Shown one piece after another: positions 16,966-25,126 of a stretch of DNA of 64,000 nucleotides (within the stretch, counting starts at the first letter, position 1; every line of letters begins with the position of its first letter). The stretch comes from Candidatus Nyctobacter psychrophilus (GTDB lineage Bacteria > Vulcanimicrobiota > Vulcanimicrobiia > Vulcanimicrobiales > Vulcanimicrobiaceae). The notes beneath the pieces were generated by a model. The model had not been told where the DNA came from. It did not search any database and saw only the letters and a program-made list of their open reading frames with translations. Both the position numbers and the translations under genes were made by a program. Location: NCBI GenBank assembly GCA_014305025.1, contig JACRTY010000049.1, positions 124,001-188,000 on the forward strand, in the 5' to 3' direction.

Positions 16966-18677
16966 TCCGCCTTCTCGACGAAACGACCGTAGGAGCGATC
17001 GCGGCGGGCGAAGTCGTCGAACGTCCGCTATCGGTGGCCAAAGAACTCGTCGAGAACGCGCTCGACGCGGGTGCAACGCGTATCGGCGTTGCCGTAACGC
17101 GCGGGGGACTCGACGCGCTCGAGGTGACGGACGACGGCGTCGGCATCGCGTGCGACGACCTGCGGCTGGCCTTTGCGCGCCACGCAACGAGCAAGCTGGC
17201 ACGGGTCGCTGACCTCGAACGGATCGCCACTTTGGGCTTTCGCGGCGAAGGCCTCGCCGCCATCGCGGCCGTTGCCCGCGTGCGGCTCGAGTCGCGCACG
17301 CGCGATAGCGACATCGGTTACGCCGTGCATGCTCACGGGCTCGACGTTTCGCAGCCCGAACCCATCGCTGCCCCGCCGGGGACGCGCGTGCGCGTCGAGG
17401 CGCTCTTCGCGAACGTTCCGGTGCGGCGCGATTACCTGCGTTCGCCGACAGCGGAGTTCGCGCGCATCTCGAGTTTTCTCGCGATGCTGGGCCTGGGCTA
17501 TCCGTCGGTCGCGTTCAACCTAACGCACGATGGACGGACGGCGTTTACCTTCCCCGCGGCCGGCACGCTCGACCAGCGCCTCGCGCACGTCTTCGGCACT
17601 GACGCCGCGCGCTCGCTCGTCGCGCTCGAGCCGAGCGACGGGGCCGCGCGCGTGCGCGGGTTCGTCAGCCCGCCCGGCGTCGATCGAGGCGATCGTCGTC
17701 TTCAATTGCTGTTCGTCAACGGCCGGCTGCTGCGCTCGACGTTACTCGCCGGTGCGTGGAGCGCTGCCTATGCAACTTTCGCCTTGCGCGGGCGTCACCC
17801 GTTCGGCTTATTGTTTGTGGACGTGCCGCCGGATCACGTCGATCCCAACGTTCATCCGACGAAAAGCGACGTGCGCTTACGGTTTGCCGACGCGGTGCAT
17901 GATGTCGTGCGCCGTTCGATTGCGCGCGCACTCGCACGCGATGCGACGTCGCGGTTGCGCGATGCGCTCTCGTTTGCACCACCGCTCCAAGCAACGGCGG
18001 CAGCGCCGAGTCAAGACGCCGGTTCGAGCAACCCGCACGCCGCGCTCTTTGGCGCGGAGACGTCCCGGGAACTGGCGGTCGCGGCGACCTCGCCGGATGC
18101 GAACGAAGTGCCGCCGGGTGAACTACGCATCCTCGCCCAGCTCGACGACACGTTCGTGCTGGCGACCGATGGAAGCGCCCTCGTGCTCGTCGACCAGCAC
18201 GCTGCCCACGAACGCGTCGCGTTCGAAGCGATTGCGGCACGCGCGCGTTCGGGTACGGCCGTGCAGGAACCGCTGCTCGTGCCCTACGGCATCGAACTCG
18301 ATGCCGATGAGGCCGAACGGTTCGAACGCTCTCGCTCGGCACTGGCCGCGGCCGGGCTCGAAGCCGAGCCGTTCGGTGAACGCGCGTACCGCATCCTCAC
18401 GACGCCTGCCGGCTACGGGGCGCGCGCCTTCGACCTGCGCGCATACGTTGCCGATTTGGCAGAAGACGCCGGCGGCCTCGACGCCCGCGAGCGTGTGTGG
18501 GCGTCGCTCGCTTGCCATTCCGTGGTGCGCGCCGGGGAACGGCTCGAACACGCCGAGATGACGGCGTTGCTTGCGCGTCTCGTGCGCTGCAAGAACCCCA
18601 TGCACTGCCCGCATGGCCGTCCGACGATCGTGCGCATCGAAGCCGACGCCATCGCCCGCATGTTCAAACGCACGTGA
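16962..18677 (+). CDS. mutL: DNA mismatch repair protein MutL
   Basis: 571 aa from a GTG overlapping the kinase stop. The GHKL ATPase N-terminus is complete: AAGEVVERPLSVAKELVENA, LEVTDDGVGI, RHATSKL and GFRGEGLAAI. The C-terminal domain contains VDQHAAHERVAFEAI, the DQHA(x)2E(x)4E metal-binding motif of MutL proteins with nicking endonuclease activity, and a late CPHGRPT-like zinc motif (CPHGRPTI). It couples mismatch recognition to strand removal. No mutS is in the window. Confidence 0.96.
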   Translation: MIRLLDETTVGAIAAGEVVERPLSVAKELVENALDAGATRIGVAVTRGGLDALEVTDDGVGIACDDLRLAFARHATSKLARVADLERIATLGFRGEGLAAIAAVARVRLESRTRDSDIGYAVHAHGLDVSQPEPIAAPPGTRVRVEALFANVPVRRDYLRSPTAEFARISSFLAMLGLGYPSVAFNLTHDGRTAFTFPAAGTLDQRLAHVFGTDAARSLVALEPSDGAARVRGFVSPPGVDRGDRRLQLLFVNGRLLRSTLLAGAWSAAYATFALRGRHPFGLLFVDVPPDHVDPNVHPTKSDVRLRFADAVHDVVRRSIARALARDATSRLRDALSFAPPLQATAAAPSQDAGSSNPHAALFGAETSRELAVAATSPDANEVPPGELRILAQLDDTFVLATDGSALVLVDQHAAHERVAFEAIAARARSGTAVQEPLLVPYGIELDADEAERFERSRSALAAAGLEAEPFGERAYRILTTPAGYGARAFDLRAYVADLAEDAGGLDARERVWASLACHSVVRAGERLEHAEMTALLARLVRCKNPMHCPHGRPTIVRIEADAIARMFKRT

Positions 18678-18681
18678 GGCG

Positions 18682-19650
18682 ATGCGGGAGCCCGACCTCC
18701 AAGGTATCGTGCGGCAACGCGCCGTGAACGGCGTCGTTCTCCTCGCCGGGCCCACGTGTTCAGGTAAGACGGAACTCGCCATCGAGCTCGCCGAACGTTT
18801 CGATGCCGAAATCATCGGCGCCGACTCGCGCCAGATCTATCGCGGCATGCCGATCGGCACGGCGGCGCCGACGTCGCAGCAGCGCGCGAGGGTAGCGCAT
18901 CACCTGATCGCGATCCTGGAACCGCAGGAGCGATATAGCGCCGCCCGCTTCGTACACGACGCCCTCGCTGCGATCGAAGCGATTGTGGCGCGCGGCAAGG
19001 GCGCGATCGTCGTCGGCGGGACCGGTTTTTACTTGCGCGCGCTCGCAGGCGATGTCGCGTTATCTGCAGCGTACGATGAACGCTTGCGCGCGCGACTGGC
19101 GCGCGAAGCCCACATTCATCCGCCCGAAGTTTTGCACGAATGGCTCACGGTTCGGGCGCCCGCTCGTGCGGCGGCCCTCGCACCGAGCGACCGGTATCGC
19201 ATAGCGCGCGCACTTGAGATTGCCCTTGCCGCCCCCGATTCGTTGCGGGATGACATCCTAAGCCGACGGTCACTCCGCAGCGCCGCGCTACCGTTCGTCA
19301 AGATCGCCCTCGACATCGAGGCAGCGCTACTCGATGAACGCATCGCCGCTCGGGTCGATGCGATGCTCGCCGCCGGGTTCGTCGCCGAAGCCGAACGCAT
19401 TGGAGCGCACGCCGTTGCTTCCGACGCCGTCGGTTATCCGCAGGCGCTTGCGTTTACGGCGGGCTGGTCGACGGCGCGAGAATTGCGCTCGGTTCTCATA
19501 CGCGCGACGCGCCGCTATGCCAAACGGCAGATGACGTGGTTGCGCAGCGAACCGGGTATTCGCTGGGCGAAACCTGCGGATGTCGCGGATCTGATCGTCG
19601 ACGCGCTCGGCTGGAGGGCACGTCGCAGGATGGCTTCGCGCGCGACCTGA
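18682..19650 (+). CDS. miaA: tRNA dimethylallyltransferase
   Basis: 322 aa from the ATG at 18682, preceded by GAGG and 4 bp past the mutL stop. It adds the isopentenyl group to A37 of UNN-reading tRNAs. P-loop AGPTCSGKTELAIELA, the GADSRQIYRGMPIGTA block, HHLIAILEP and GGTGFYLRALAGD are all present; the late QMTWLRSEPGIRW motif closes the protein. The neighbours mutL, hfq and dapF form a tightly spaced operon. Confidence 0.95.
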   Translation: MREPDLQGIVRQRAVNGVVLLAGPTCSGKTELAIELAERFDAEIIGADSRQIYRGMPIGTAAPTSQQRARVAHHLIAILEPQERYSAARFVHDALAAIEAIVARGKGAIVVGGTGFYLRALAGDVALSAAYDERLRARLAREAHIHPPEVLHEWLTVRAPARAAALAPSDRYRIARALEIALAAPDSLRDDILSRRSLRSAALPFVKIALDIEAALLDERIAARVDAMLAAGFVAEAERIGAHAVASDAVGYPQALAFTAGWSTARELRSVLIRATRRYAKRQMTWLRSEPGIRWAKPADVADLIVDALGWRARRRMASRAT

Positions 19651-19660
19651 AGGCGGCACG

Positions 19661-19906
19661 ATGCCGAGCAACGGTGGCCCCGGCACGACGAACCGCGTCG
19701 CGCTGCAAGACGCCTATCTGGCCGAGGCCAAGCGTCAAGAGATCGCCGTGACGGTGTATCTGGTCAATGGGTTTCAGCTGCGCGGAACGGTGAAAGGCTA
19801 CGATACCTTCACGATCGTCCTCGAGTACGAGCACCGTCTTCATTTGATCTACAAGCACGCGGTCTCGACGATCTCGCCACAGGCGCCGCTCGCACTTCCG
19901 GAATGA
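19661..19906 (+). CDS. hfq: RNA chaperone Hfq
   Basis: 81 aa. The Sm1 motif reads VTVYLVNGFQLRGTVKGYD and Sm2 is HLIYKHAVSTI, with the KH residues that bind U-rich RNA 3' ends. The N-terminus has the proximal-face Gln (NRVALQDAYL). Length is close to that of the core Sm ring without a long C-terminal tail. It starts 10 bp after miaA, the classic miaA-hfq order, and its stop overlaps the dapF start (ATGA). Its presence implies sRNA-based regulation in this organism. Confidence 0.96.
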   Translation: MPSNGGPGTTNRVALQDAYLAEAKRQEIAVTVYLVNGFQLRGTVKGYDTFTIVLEYEHRLHLIYKHAVSTISPQAPLALPE

Positions 19907-20730
19907 CGTCAGAGTCCGCGGGTTCGGCGGGGAAATGCGTTTCGCTCGTGAAGATGCACGGCGCGCACAACACGTTCGTGCTGGTCGACGAACGACCGGC
20001 GCGCTGTGCAGATTACAACGGCTTGGCACGCACGCTGTGCGCTCGCGACGGACCGGTGGACGGCGCCGACGGCATCCTCGTCGTACTCGAGGCGCGTGAG
20101 GCGTCGGTTGCCATGCGCATCTTCAACGCGGACGGCAGCGAAGCCGAGATGTGCGGCAACGGGATCCGCTGCATCGCGCGCTATCTGTTCGAACGGGGCG
20201 AGGGAGACGCGTTCACGATCGCGACCGGGTCCGGGCGCATTGGAGCCACGGTGACGGCACGAGCGCCGTTTGCCGCGACGGTCGACATGGGCCCGGTGCA
20301 CTTTCCGCACGGTGTCGAAGAAGAAGCGCTCGAAGTGTCGGGAACGACGTGGCGCTTGTACGAGGTGTCGCTGGGAAACCTTCACGCCGTCGCGTTGGTC
20401 GACGACGTCGATACGGTCGACCTTTTGGCTCTGGGTAAGGCGCTGCAAACGCACGGTCGTTTTCGCACGGGCACGAACGTGCATCTCGCCGCTGCGCTCG
20501 ATACGCGGACGTTGAACGTCAGGCATTTCGAGCGCGGCGTGGGGCTCACGCAAGCATGCGGAACCGGTGCGGTTGCCGTTGCCGCGGTCGCCATCGCCGC
20601 ACGCGGTTTTCCCTCGCCGCTCGACGTTCGCGTGCCCGGCGGAACGTTGGCGGTTGCATGGCAGCCCGGCGGGCACGCCCAGCTCACCGGCGGGGCGGAG
20701 TTCGTACTGGAACGCGAGGTCGAACTCTGA
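19903..20730 (+). CDS. dapF: Diaminopimelate epimerase
   Basis: 275 aa. It converts LL- to meso-diaminopimelate for lysine and peptidoglycan. Both catalytic cysteines are present: in AEMCGNGIRCIARYL and in QACGTGAVAVAAVA. The N-terminal KMHGAHNTFVLVDE and the central NLHAVALVDDVD segment match the family. The start overlaps hfq by 4 bp. There is about a 9-residue N-terminal extension (SESAGSAGK) before the conserved part. Confidence 0.95.
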   Translation: MTSESAGSAGKCVSLVKMHGAHNTFVLVDERPARCADYNGLARTLCARDGPVDGADGILVVLEAREASVAMRIFNADGSEAEMCGNGIRCIARYLFERGEGDAFTIATGSGRIGATVTARAPFAATVDMGPVHFPHGVEEEALEVSGTTWRLYEVSLGNLHAVALVDDVDTVDLLALGKALQTHGRFRTGTNVHLAAALDTRTLNVRHFERGVGLTQACGTGAVAVAAVAIAARGFPSPLDVRVPGGTLAVAWQPGGHAQLTGGAEFVLEREVEL

Positions 20731-20783
20731 TCGGTCTGGCCTACGCCGATGCACGCGAGCGAATCTACTTCGACGAGAATGCA

Positions 20784-21941
20784 ATGCCGTTTGCAGACGG
20801 CGGCCGGCTCCGCGTGCCGCGCCCCGACGAACTGATTGCCGCGCCGCCGGGCACGATTCCCACGGTGCTTCCGCGCCGCACGCCCCTGCTCGTCGGCGGC
20901 CACGCCGCCCGCAATCGCGTCGCGCTGGGCGCCCTGCTGCCGGCCGGTTACACGCGTCTCTTGCTCCCGGCATATCGCCGCCAATCCGATGCGCCGGCTC
21001 TCCCGCTCTTCGGCTATACCTTCGCCTGCGTCGTCGCCGACGAATTGCACGTCGCCGCCATGCGCACCGACGCCTCGGACGATTGGACGCCACGCACCTT
21101 CGCACCGAGCGAACTCGAATCGTACGTCGCGAGCCGTCGCGCGCGCGATCCCTCCAACGCCGTGCTCGCGCAACTCGCCGTCTGCGCCACCACCTACGGG
21201 TGCTTTACCGCACAGAACGTCTTTCTGGAGCGCGGAGAAGCGGCACTGCCGGTCTCCCCGCGCTGCAACGCCCGCTGCATCGGCTGCATCTCGGAGCAGG
21301 ATGCCGACGCCGGCTTCCCGTCGCCGCAAGCCCGCGTACGCGATGAGGCCGATGTCGATGCTCTGGCCCGCATCGCGCTCGCGCACTTGGAACGTGTACC
21401 GGACGGCATCGTCTCCTTCGGTCAGGGTTGCGAAGGTGAACCACTGCTGCGCGTCACGACGATCGCCCGCGCGATCGAGCGCATTCGTGCGCAAACGCCC
21501 GCCGGCACGATCAACCTCAATACCAACGGGAGTCTCCCGAAATCGCTCGCGGTCTTGATCGACGCCGGACTCGACGCGGTGCGCATCAGCTTGAACTCAT
21601 TTCGGACGGATGTTTACGCGACCTATTACCGGCCGCTGGGATACGGTCTCGCTGACGTCTTTGAAAGCGTGCGTCACGCCGTCGACTGTGGACTACGCGT
21701 CTCGCTAAACCTCCTCACGCATCCCGGCGTGACGGACGACGCGCGCGAAGTCGCGGCGTGCGACGACTTCCTCTCTGCGGTCCGTGTCGCCATGGTGCAA
21801 ACCCGCACCTTAAACATCGACCCTCAGCGCTATTTCGCTGCCGTCGGCCGCCCAAGCCAACCCCCGCTGGGCATGCGAGAAGCCTTACGCCGCATTGGAG
21901 CCGCGGGCGTACGCCTCGGCAACTTCACGCATGCGCATTGA
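20784..21941 (+). CDS. Radical SAM protein with an unrecognised N-terminal domain
   Basis: 385 aa from the ATG at 20784. The frame is open further upstream and reads IGLAYADARERIYFDENA, which looks like genuine protein; the only upstream start candidate is a CTG at 20727 overlapping the dapF stop, so the true protein may be 19 residues longer. Residues 1 to about 145 are an unknown domain. Then comes CNARCIGCIS, a Cx3Cx2C cluster for the 4Fe-4S/SAM site, followed by GIVSFGQGCEGEPLL, TINLNTNGSLP and VRISLNSFR, standard radical SAM barrel strands. No SPASM-type Cys-rich tail is seen. The substrate is unknown. Confidence 0.85.
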   Translation: MPFADGGRLRVPRPDELIAAPPGTIPTVLPRRTPLLVGGHAARNRVALGALLPAGYTRLLLPAYRRQSDAPALPLFGYTFACVVADELHVAAMRTDASDDWTPRTFAPSELESYVASRRARDPSNAVLAQLAVCATTYGCFTAQNVFLERGEAALPVSPRCNARCIGCISEQDADAGFPSPQARVRDEADVDALARIALAHLERVPDGIVSFGQGCEGEPLLRVTTIARAIERIRAQTPAGTINLNTNGSLPKSLAVLIDAGLDAVRISLNSFRTDVYATYYRPLGYGLADVFESVRHAVDCGLRVSLNLLTHPGVTDDAREVAACDDFLSAVRVAMVQTRTLNIDPQRYFAAVGRPSQPPLGMREALRRIGAAGVRLGNFTHAH

Positions 21942-21994
21942 GTCTGCCGCATATGGCTGCACAAGGCGTTGCACCGCTTGGTAAGCCGGCGTTG

Positions 21995-22609
21995 ATGCAT
22001 GCTCGGGACTCCGTCCGACAGAGGGGTCTTCCTCGCTTATCTCCGCGGCGTTCGGCGACTGTCGTGGTCGGCGCGCTCGTCGCCGTGCCGCTTGCGGCCA
22101 TGTCGGTCGGCGCGCGGCCGCGGCCTCCGCATGTGGGTGCAATGGCATTGGCGATTTCGAGCGCGACCTATCACAACGGCGCTCGGATGCCGTACTCGAC
22201 CGTCTACGATCGCGGTGGTTGTCGTGGCCCAAACGTCTCGCCGCAGCTTCGTTGGCGCGAATCTCCGCGCAGCGTCCTCAGCTTCGCGCTGCTCATGCAC
22301 GACCCCGACGCACGTGCGCCGGGCGGCTGGTGGCATTGGGTGCGCTTCAACATCCCCGGCGGCATCCACCAGTTGCGCGCCGGGGATCCCCGAACCGGCA
22401 CCGATGGGACGAATTCGTTCGGACAGCGAGCCTACGGCGGTCCCTGCCCGCCACCGGGTAGCGGCATCCACCACTATCACCTTGTACTTTATGGGTTAAA
22501 CGTCGGCCGACTCTCCGCGACGCCGAGCACCGACGGTCCAGCGCTCTTGCGCATGGTTCACGGGCATACCGTCGCGGCCGGAAACCTCGTCGGAACCTAC
22601 TCGCGCTGA
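21995..22609 (+). CDS. YbhB/YbcL-like (PEBP family) exported protein
   Basis: 204 aa from the ATG at 21995; an ATG at 21953 is also possible. The N-terminus has a basic run and a hydrophobic helix (TVVVGALVAVPLAAMSVGA), a signal peptide or anchor. The domain shows PEBP features: GPNVSPQLRW, LLMHDPDARAPGGWWHWVRFNIP, GGPCPPPGSGIHHYHLVLYGL. The DPD-P and GxHxY pockets are the ligand-binding residues of the family. Function of bacterial members is not settled. It is convergent with rpiA, 16 bp apart. Confidence 0.87.
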   Translation: MHARDSVRQRGLPRLSPRRSATVVVGALVAVPLAAMSVGARPRPPHVGAMALAISSATYHNGARMPYSTVYDRGGCRGPNVSPQLRWRESPRSVLSFALLMHDPDARAPGGWWHWVRFNIPGGIHQLRAGDPRTGTDGTNSFGQRAYGGPCPPPGSGIHHYHLVLYGLNVGRLSATPSTDGPALLRMVHGHTVAAGNLVGTYSR

Positions 22610-22625
22610 GGATCGTTCCCTTAGA

Positions 22626-23306
22626 CTAGAAACCGGTGATGGAACCGTCGGCATTCCCGACCAAGACGTGGGACGCGATGCCGACGAACAGACCCGTCGC
22701 GACGACACCGTGCAGACCGCGCAGTCGCGCGTCCAGCCCATCGGGCTCCGGGATTGCGTGAAAGGCGCAGTCGAGGATTACGTTGCCGTTGTCCGAGACG
22801 AATGCGGCAGCCCCGTGGGAACGCACGCGAACTGCTGCTCCGAAGGCTTCAATCTCCCGCGCAACGTAACGCGCCGAAAACGGCACGACTTCGACCGGCA
22901 AGGGAAACGCCCCGAGCTGCGGCACGAGTTTACGTTCGGTCACGATAGCCACGAACGTGCGCGCTGCGATCGCCACCGCCTTCTCGCGAAAGAGCGCGCC
23001 GCCGCCGCCTTTGATCAGCGAGCGGTCAGGTGCCGCCTCATCGGCCCCGTCGATCGCGACGTCGAGTGGTTCGTCGCCGAGAGCGATGAGTGGTATGCCG
23101 AGGTCACCACATTGCTGCTCGGTCGCGACGGAGGTGGCAACGGCACGGACCTTCCGACCGCGCGCAACGACTTCGCCCACCCGTTGCACCGCCCAGTATG
23201 CGGTCGTCCCAGTGCCTAAACCAATGCACGTATCGTCGCGTACGAAGCGATCGACCGCCGCATACCCGGCGGCACGTTTTGCTGAGTCTTCAAGCGAAAG
23301 CTCCAT
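22626..23306 (-). CDS. rpiA: Ribose-5-phosphate isomerase A
   Basis: 226 aa. It interconverts ribose 5-phosphate and ribulose 5-phosphate in the pentose phosphate pathway. The family motifs are clear: IGLGTGTTAYWAV (phosphate loop), AIDGADEAAPDRSLIKGGGGAL with the catalytic Asp/Glu and Lys, and EKAVAIAARTFVAIVTERK. The C-terminus GLFVGIASHVLVGNADGS is typical. It ends 16 bp from the convergent PEBP gene. Confidence 0.95.
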   Translation of the reverse strand: MELSLEDSAKRAAGYAAVDRFVRDDTCIGLGTGTTAYWAVQRVGEVVARGRKVRAVATSVATEQQCGDLGIPLIALGDEPLDVAIDGADEAAPDRSLIKGGGGALFREKAVAIAARTFVAIVTERKLVPQLGAFPLPVEVVPFSARYVAREIEAFGAAVRVRSHGAAAFVSDNGNVILDCAFHAIPEPDGLDARLRGLHGVVATGLFVGIASHVLVGNADGSITGF

Positions 23307-23458
23307 GGCGCGTCTCTCCGGTTGCCGATCTTTACCAGCTCGCCCTTCCTACATAGTGGGTGATGGCTGCAAGCGCGGAACTTCTCCGTTCAGTGCATCT
23401 CCGCGCGCCGGTCGACCGTCTGGCGCTGAGCGACGATCGCGAGAAGGCGACGCCTCGA

Positions 23459-23644
23459 TCACATCCGCATGTCGCTCGGTCCCTCCATGTCCATGAGACG
23501 GACGTGCGCCAAGAAGCAATTCGAAGATCGCCGCTCTTGAGCTGCTAACGCACGTATATCTGTCCCGCGCAGGCGGTCGTCGCGGCAAGAGCGATGCCCG
23601 ATCACGAACAGGACCGCAGCGGGAATGGCGAATAGCGCGGTCAT
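23459..23644 (-). CDS. Possible small membrane ORF downstream of the TMEM175 pseudogene
   Basis: 61 codons. The ATG overlaps the TGA of the broken channel gene (ATGA), and the first 17 residues (TALFAIPAAVLFVIGHR) could be a membrane helix. The rest is charged and not recognisable. It may be a truncated gene rather than a functional one. The rest of 23307-23458 up to rpiA shows nothing I can support. Confidence 0.28.
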   Translation of the reverse strand: MTALFAIPAAVLFVIGHRSCRDDRLRGTDIRALAAQERRSSNCFLAHVRLMDMEGPSDMRM

Positions 23645-24157
23645 TCGGCCACCTTTCGTTCGATGCGCCGGTCGGGCAGAAACCAGATGATCGCGACGGT
23701 GACGAAGAGCGCATCGGCAATCCACTGCGCGAAGAACGCCAGCGGAATGGCAACCAGGTAGAACGCCATGGAGACCTTGCCTTTGAGGTCATTTCCGACC
23801 GCGGCGGCGAGCTTGGAATCGCGCCCATTGCACGCGATGATCGCGGTTTGCAACGTAACGTAGGCGATGGCCGACATAAGCAGCACGATACCGTACAGCG
23901 CGGTTGGGGCGGCCGCAAAGTGGTTCTCGCCCATCCAATTGGTCACAAAGGGGACAAGGGAATGCGAGCATGTGGTGATGATTGTTCCAATAGATGCCGA
24001 TGAAAATGAAACTGAGCGCATAGGTCGCGAACACGGGCAGAACTGGCCCGAGCGAGCGAAAATCCGTGCCGTGCGGCGCTTTCATCTCGAGAACCATGAT
24101 CGTGATGATGACCGCAATGACGCCGTCACTGAACGCCTCCAGCCGGCCTTTGCCCAT
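23641..24157 (-). pseudogene. TMEM175/DUF1211-type K+ channel gene, internally deleted and frameshifted
   Basis: From the ATG at 24157, with a strong GGAGG site, the frame reads GRLEAFSDGVIAVIITIMVL, the signature FSDGVxA helix of TMEM175 channels, and runs to IGIYWNNHHHML. It then leaves frame: the next family block, SLVPFVTNWMGENHFAAAPT, continues in another frame to the stop at 23641. About 20 codons normally between these blocks (the rest of the first repeat's loop and helix) are missing. So there is a deletion of about 60 bp plus frameshift near 23955-23975. A sequencing error alone would not explain the missing residues. Confidence 0.82.
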
Positions 24158-24242
24158 CACTCCTCCTCGTTCGGTGCTACGGCGTCTGTTGTTCGCCGAC
24201 GTGCTGGAATCCGACCTCGCGCCGACGGGGAAGAGTGACGGC

Positions 24243-25109
24243 ATGCGTATGATCATCCGGAAGCTTGCGGGACTAGGCGTCCTCGCGCTCGCGTCGTCGC
24301 CGTCGTTCGCGGCGGCGCAAGCGGCGCCATCCCCGGCACCGGCTGCAACCGCCGGCGCCTCAGCGGCCGCCCCGTCCGACCCCTGCACGTCACTCTCATC
24401 GCTCGTCTCGCGACCGACGTTCGGCACCGCGGCGTGTGCCGTCAAGAAGGGCGATCTACTTTTCGAGAGTGGCTACACGAACCTGACGTCGAGCGGCGCG
24501 GGAGCATCAAACTTGGTCACCGTGCCGCAAGGGAACATCCGCGTCGGCCTCGGCGGAAACTTGGAATTCGATCTCGGTCCGCCGTCGATCGGTTACCTTT
24601 CGGGTGCGCCGCGAGCAGTCGGCATCACCGACGGTTCCATCGGCCTAAAGGAAGAGATCGGCTACTCGAAGCGCGCGATCTATGGAATGAACGTGGTGTA
24701 CACCTTACCGGTGGGAAGCGCGAACGTCTTCTCGGCGAACGGCGGCGGAATATTCGCGAACGTCAACGGCGCGTTGACGCTTTCGCCCAGCGTCGGGCTG
24801 TTCGCGACGTTGGGCTACAACGCACAAAATGCCGGAACGATCGCAGCACCCGCGCGCTACCACGACTATCAGCCCTCACTCGGGGCGTCCGTTTCGTTGC
24901 CGCAAAACTTTTATGTCTTCCTGGAAGGCTTCGACGTGTCATCGACCGGCCCGGGCTTAGGCGGACGTTTCGGGTACGACACGGGCTTCCAAAAAGACAT
25001 CGGCTCGCGCCTACAACTCGACTTCAACTACTACGATTATCTGGGCGCACAGAGCGGCCAGCATCAGCATTCGATCGGCTTGGGAGCCGCCTACCTGATC
25101 GGTTCGTAA
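24243..25109 (+). CDS. Outer-membrane beta-barrel protein (MetA/phenol-degradation transporter-like)
   Basis: 288 aa from the ATG at 24243. A signal peptide (LAGLGVLALASSPSFAAAQA) is followed by a Pro/Ala linker and a short Cys-containing segment (Cys at about residues 49 and 65). The remainder is alternating amphipathic strands with many Gly/Asn/Tyr, ending in LGAAYLIGS, a typical barrel C-terminus although Ser rather than Phe is last. LPVGSANVFSANGGG and QKDIGSRLQLDFNYYDYL resemble the PF13557-type barrels. The cargo is unknown. It is divergent from the broken channel gene. Confidence 0.75.
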   Translation: MRMIIRKLAGLGVLALASSPSFAAAQAAPSPAPAATAGASAAAPSDPCTSLSSLVSRPTFGTAACAVKKGDLLFESGYTNLTSSGAGASNLVTVPQGNIRVGLGGNLEFDLGPPSIGYLSGAPRAVGITDGSIGLKEEIGYSKRAIYGMNVVYTLPVGSANVFSANGGGIFANVNGALTLSPSVGLFATLGYNAQNAGTIAAPARYHDYQPSLGASVSLPQNFYVFLEGFDVSSTGPGLGGRFGYDTGFQKDIGSRLQLDFNYYDYLGAQSGQHQHSIGLGAAYLIGS

Positions 25110-25126
25110 ATCGCGTGCGGAAGTCA

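Noticed and set aside
20556-20783. Radical SAM frame extended back over dapF
   Set aside because: Upstream of about 20727 the residues are Arg-rich and overlap the real dapF frame, so only the stretch from 20727 is considered.
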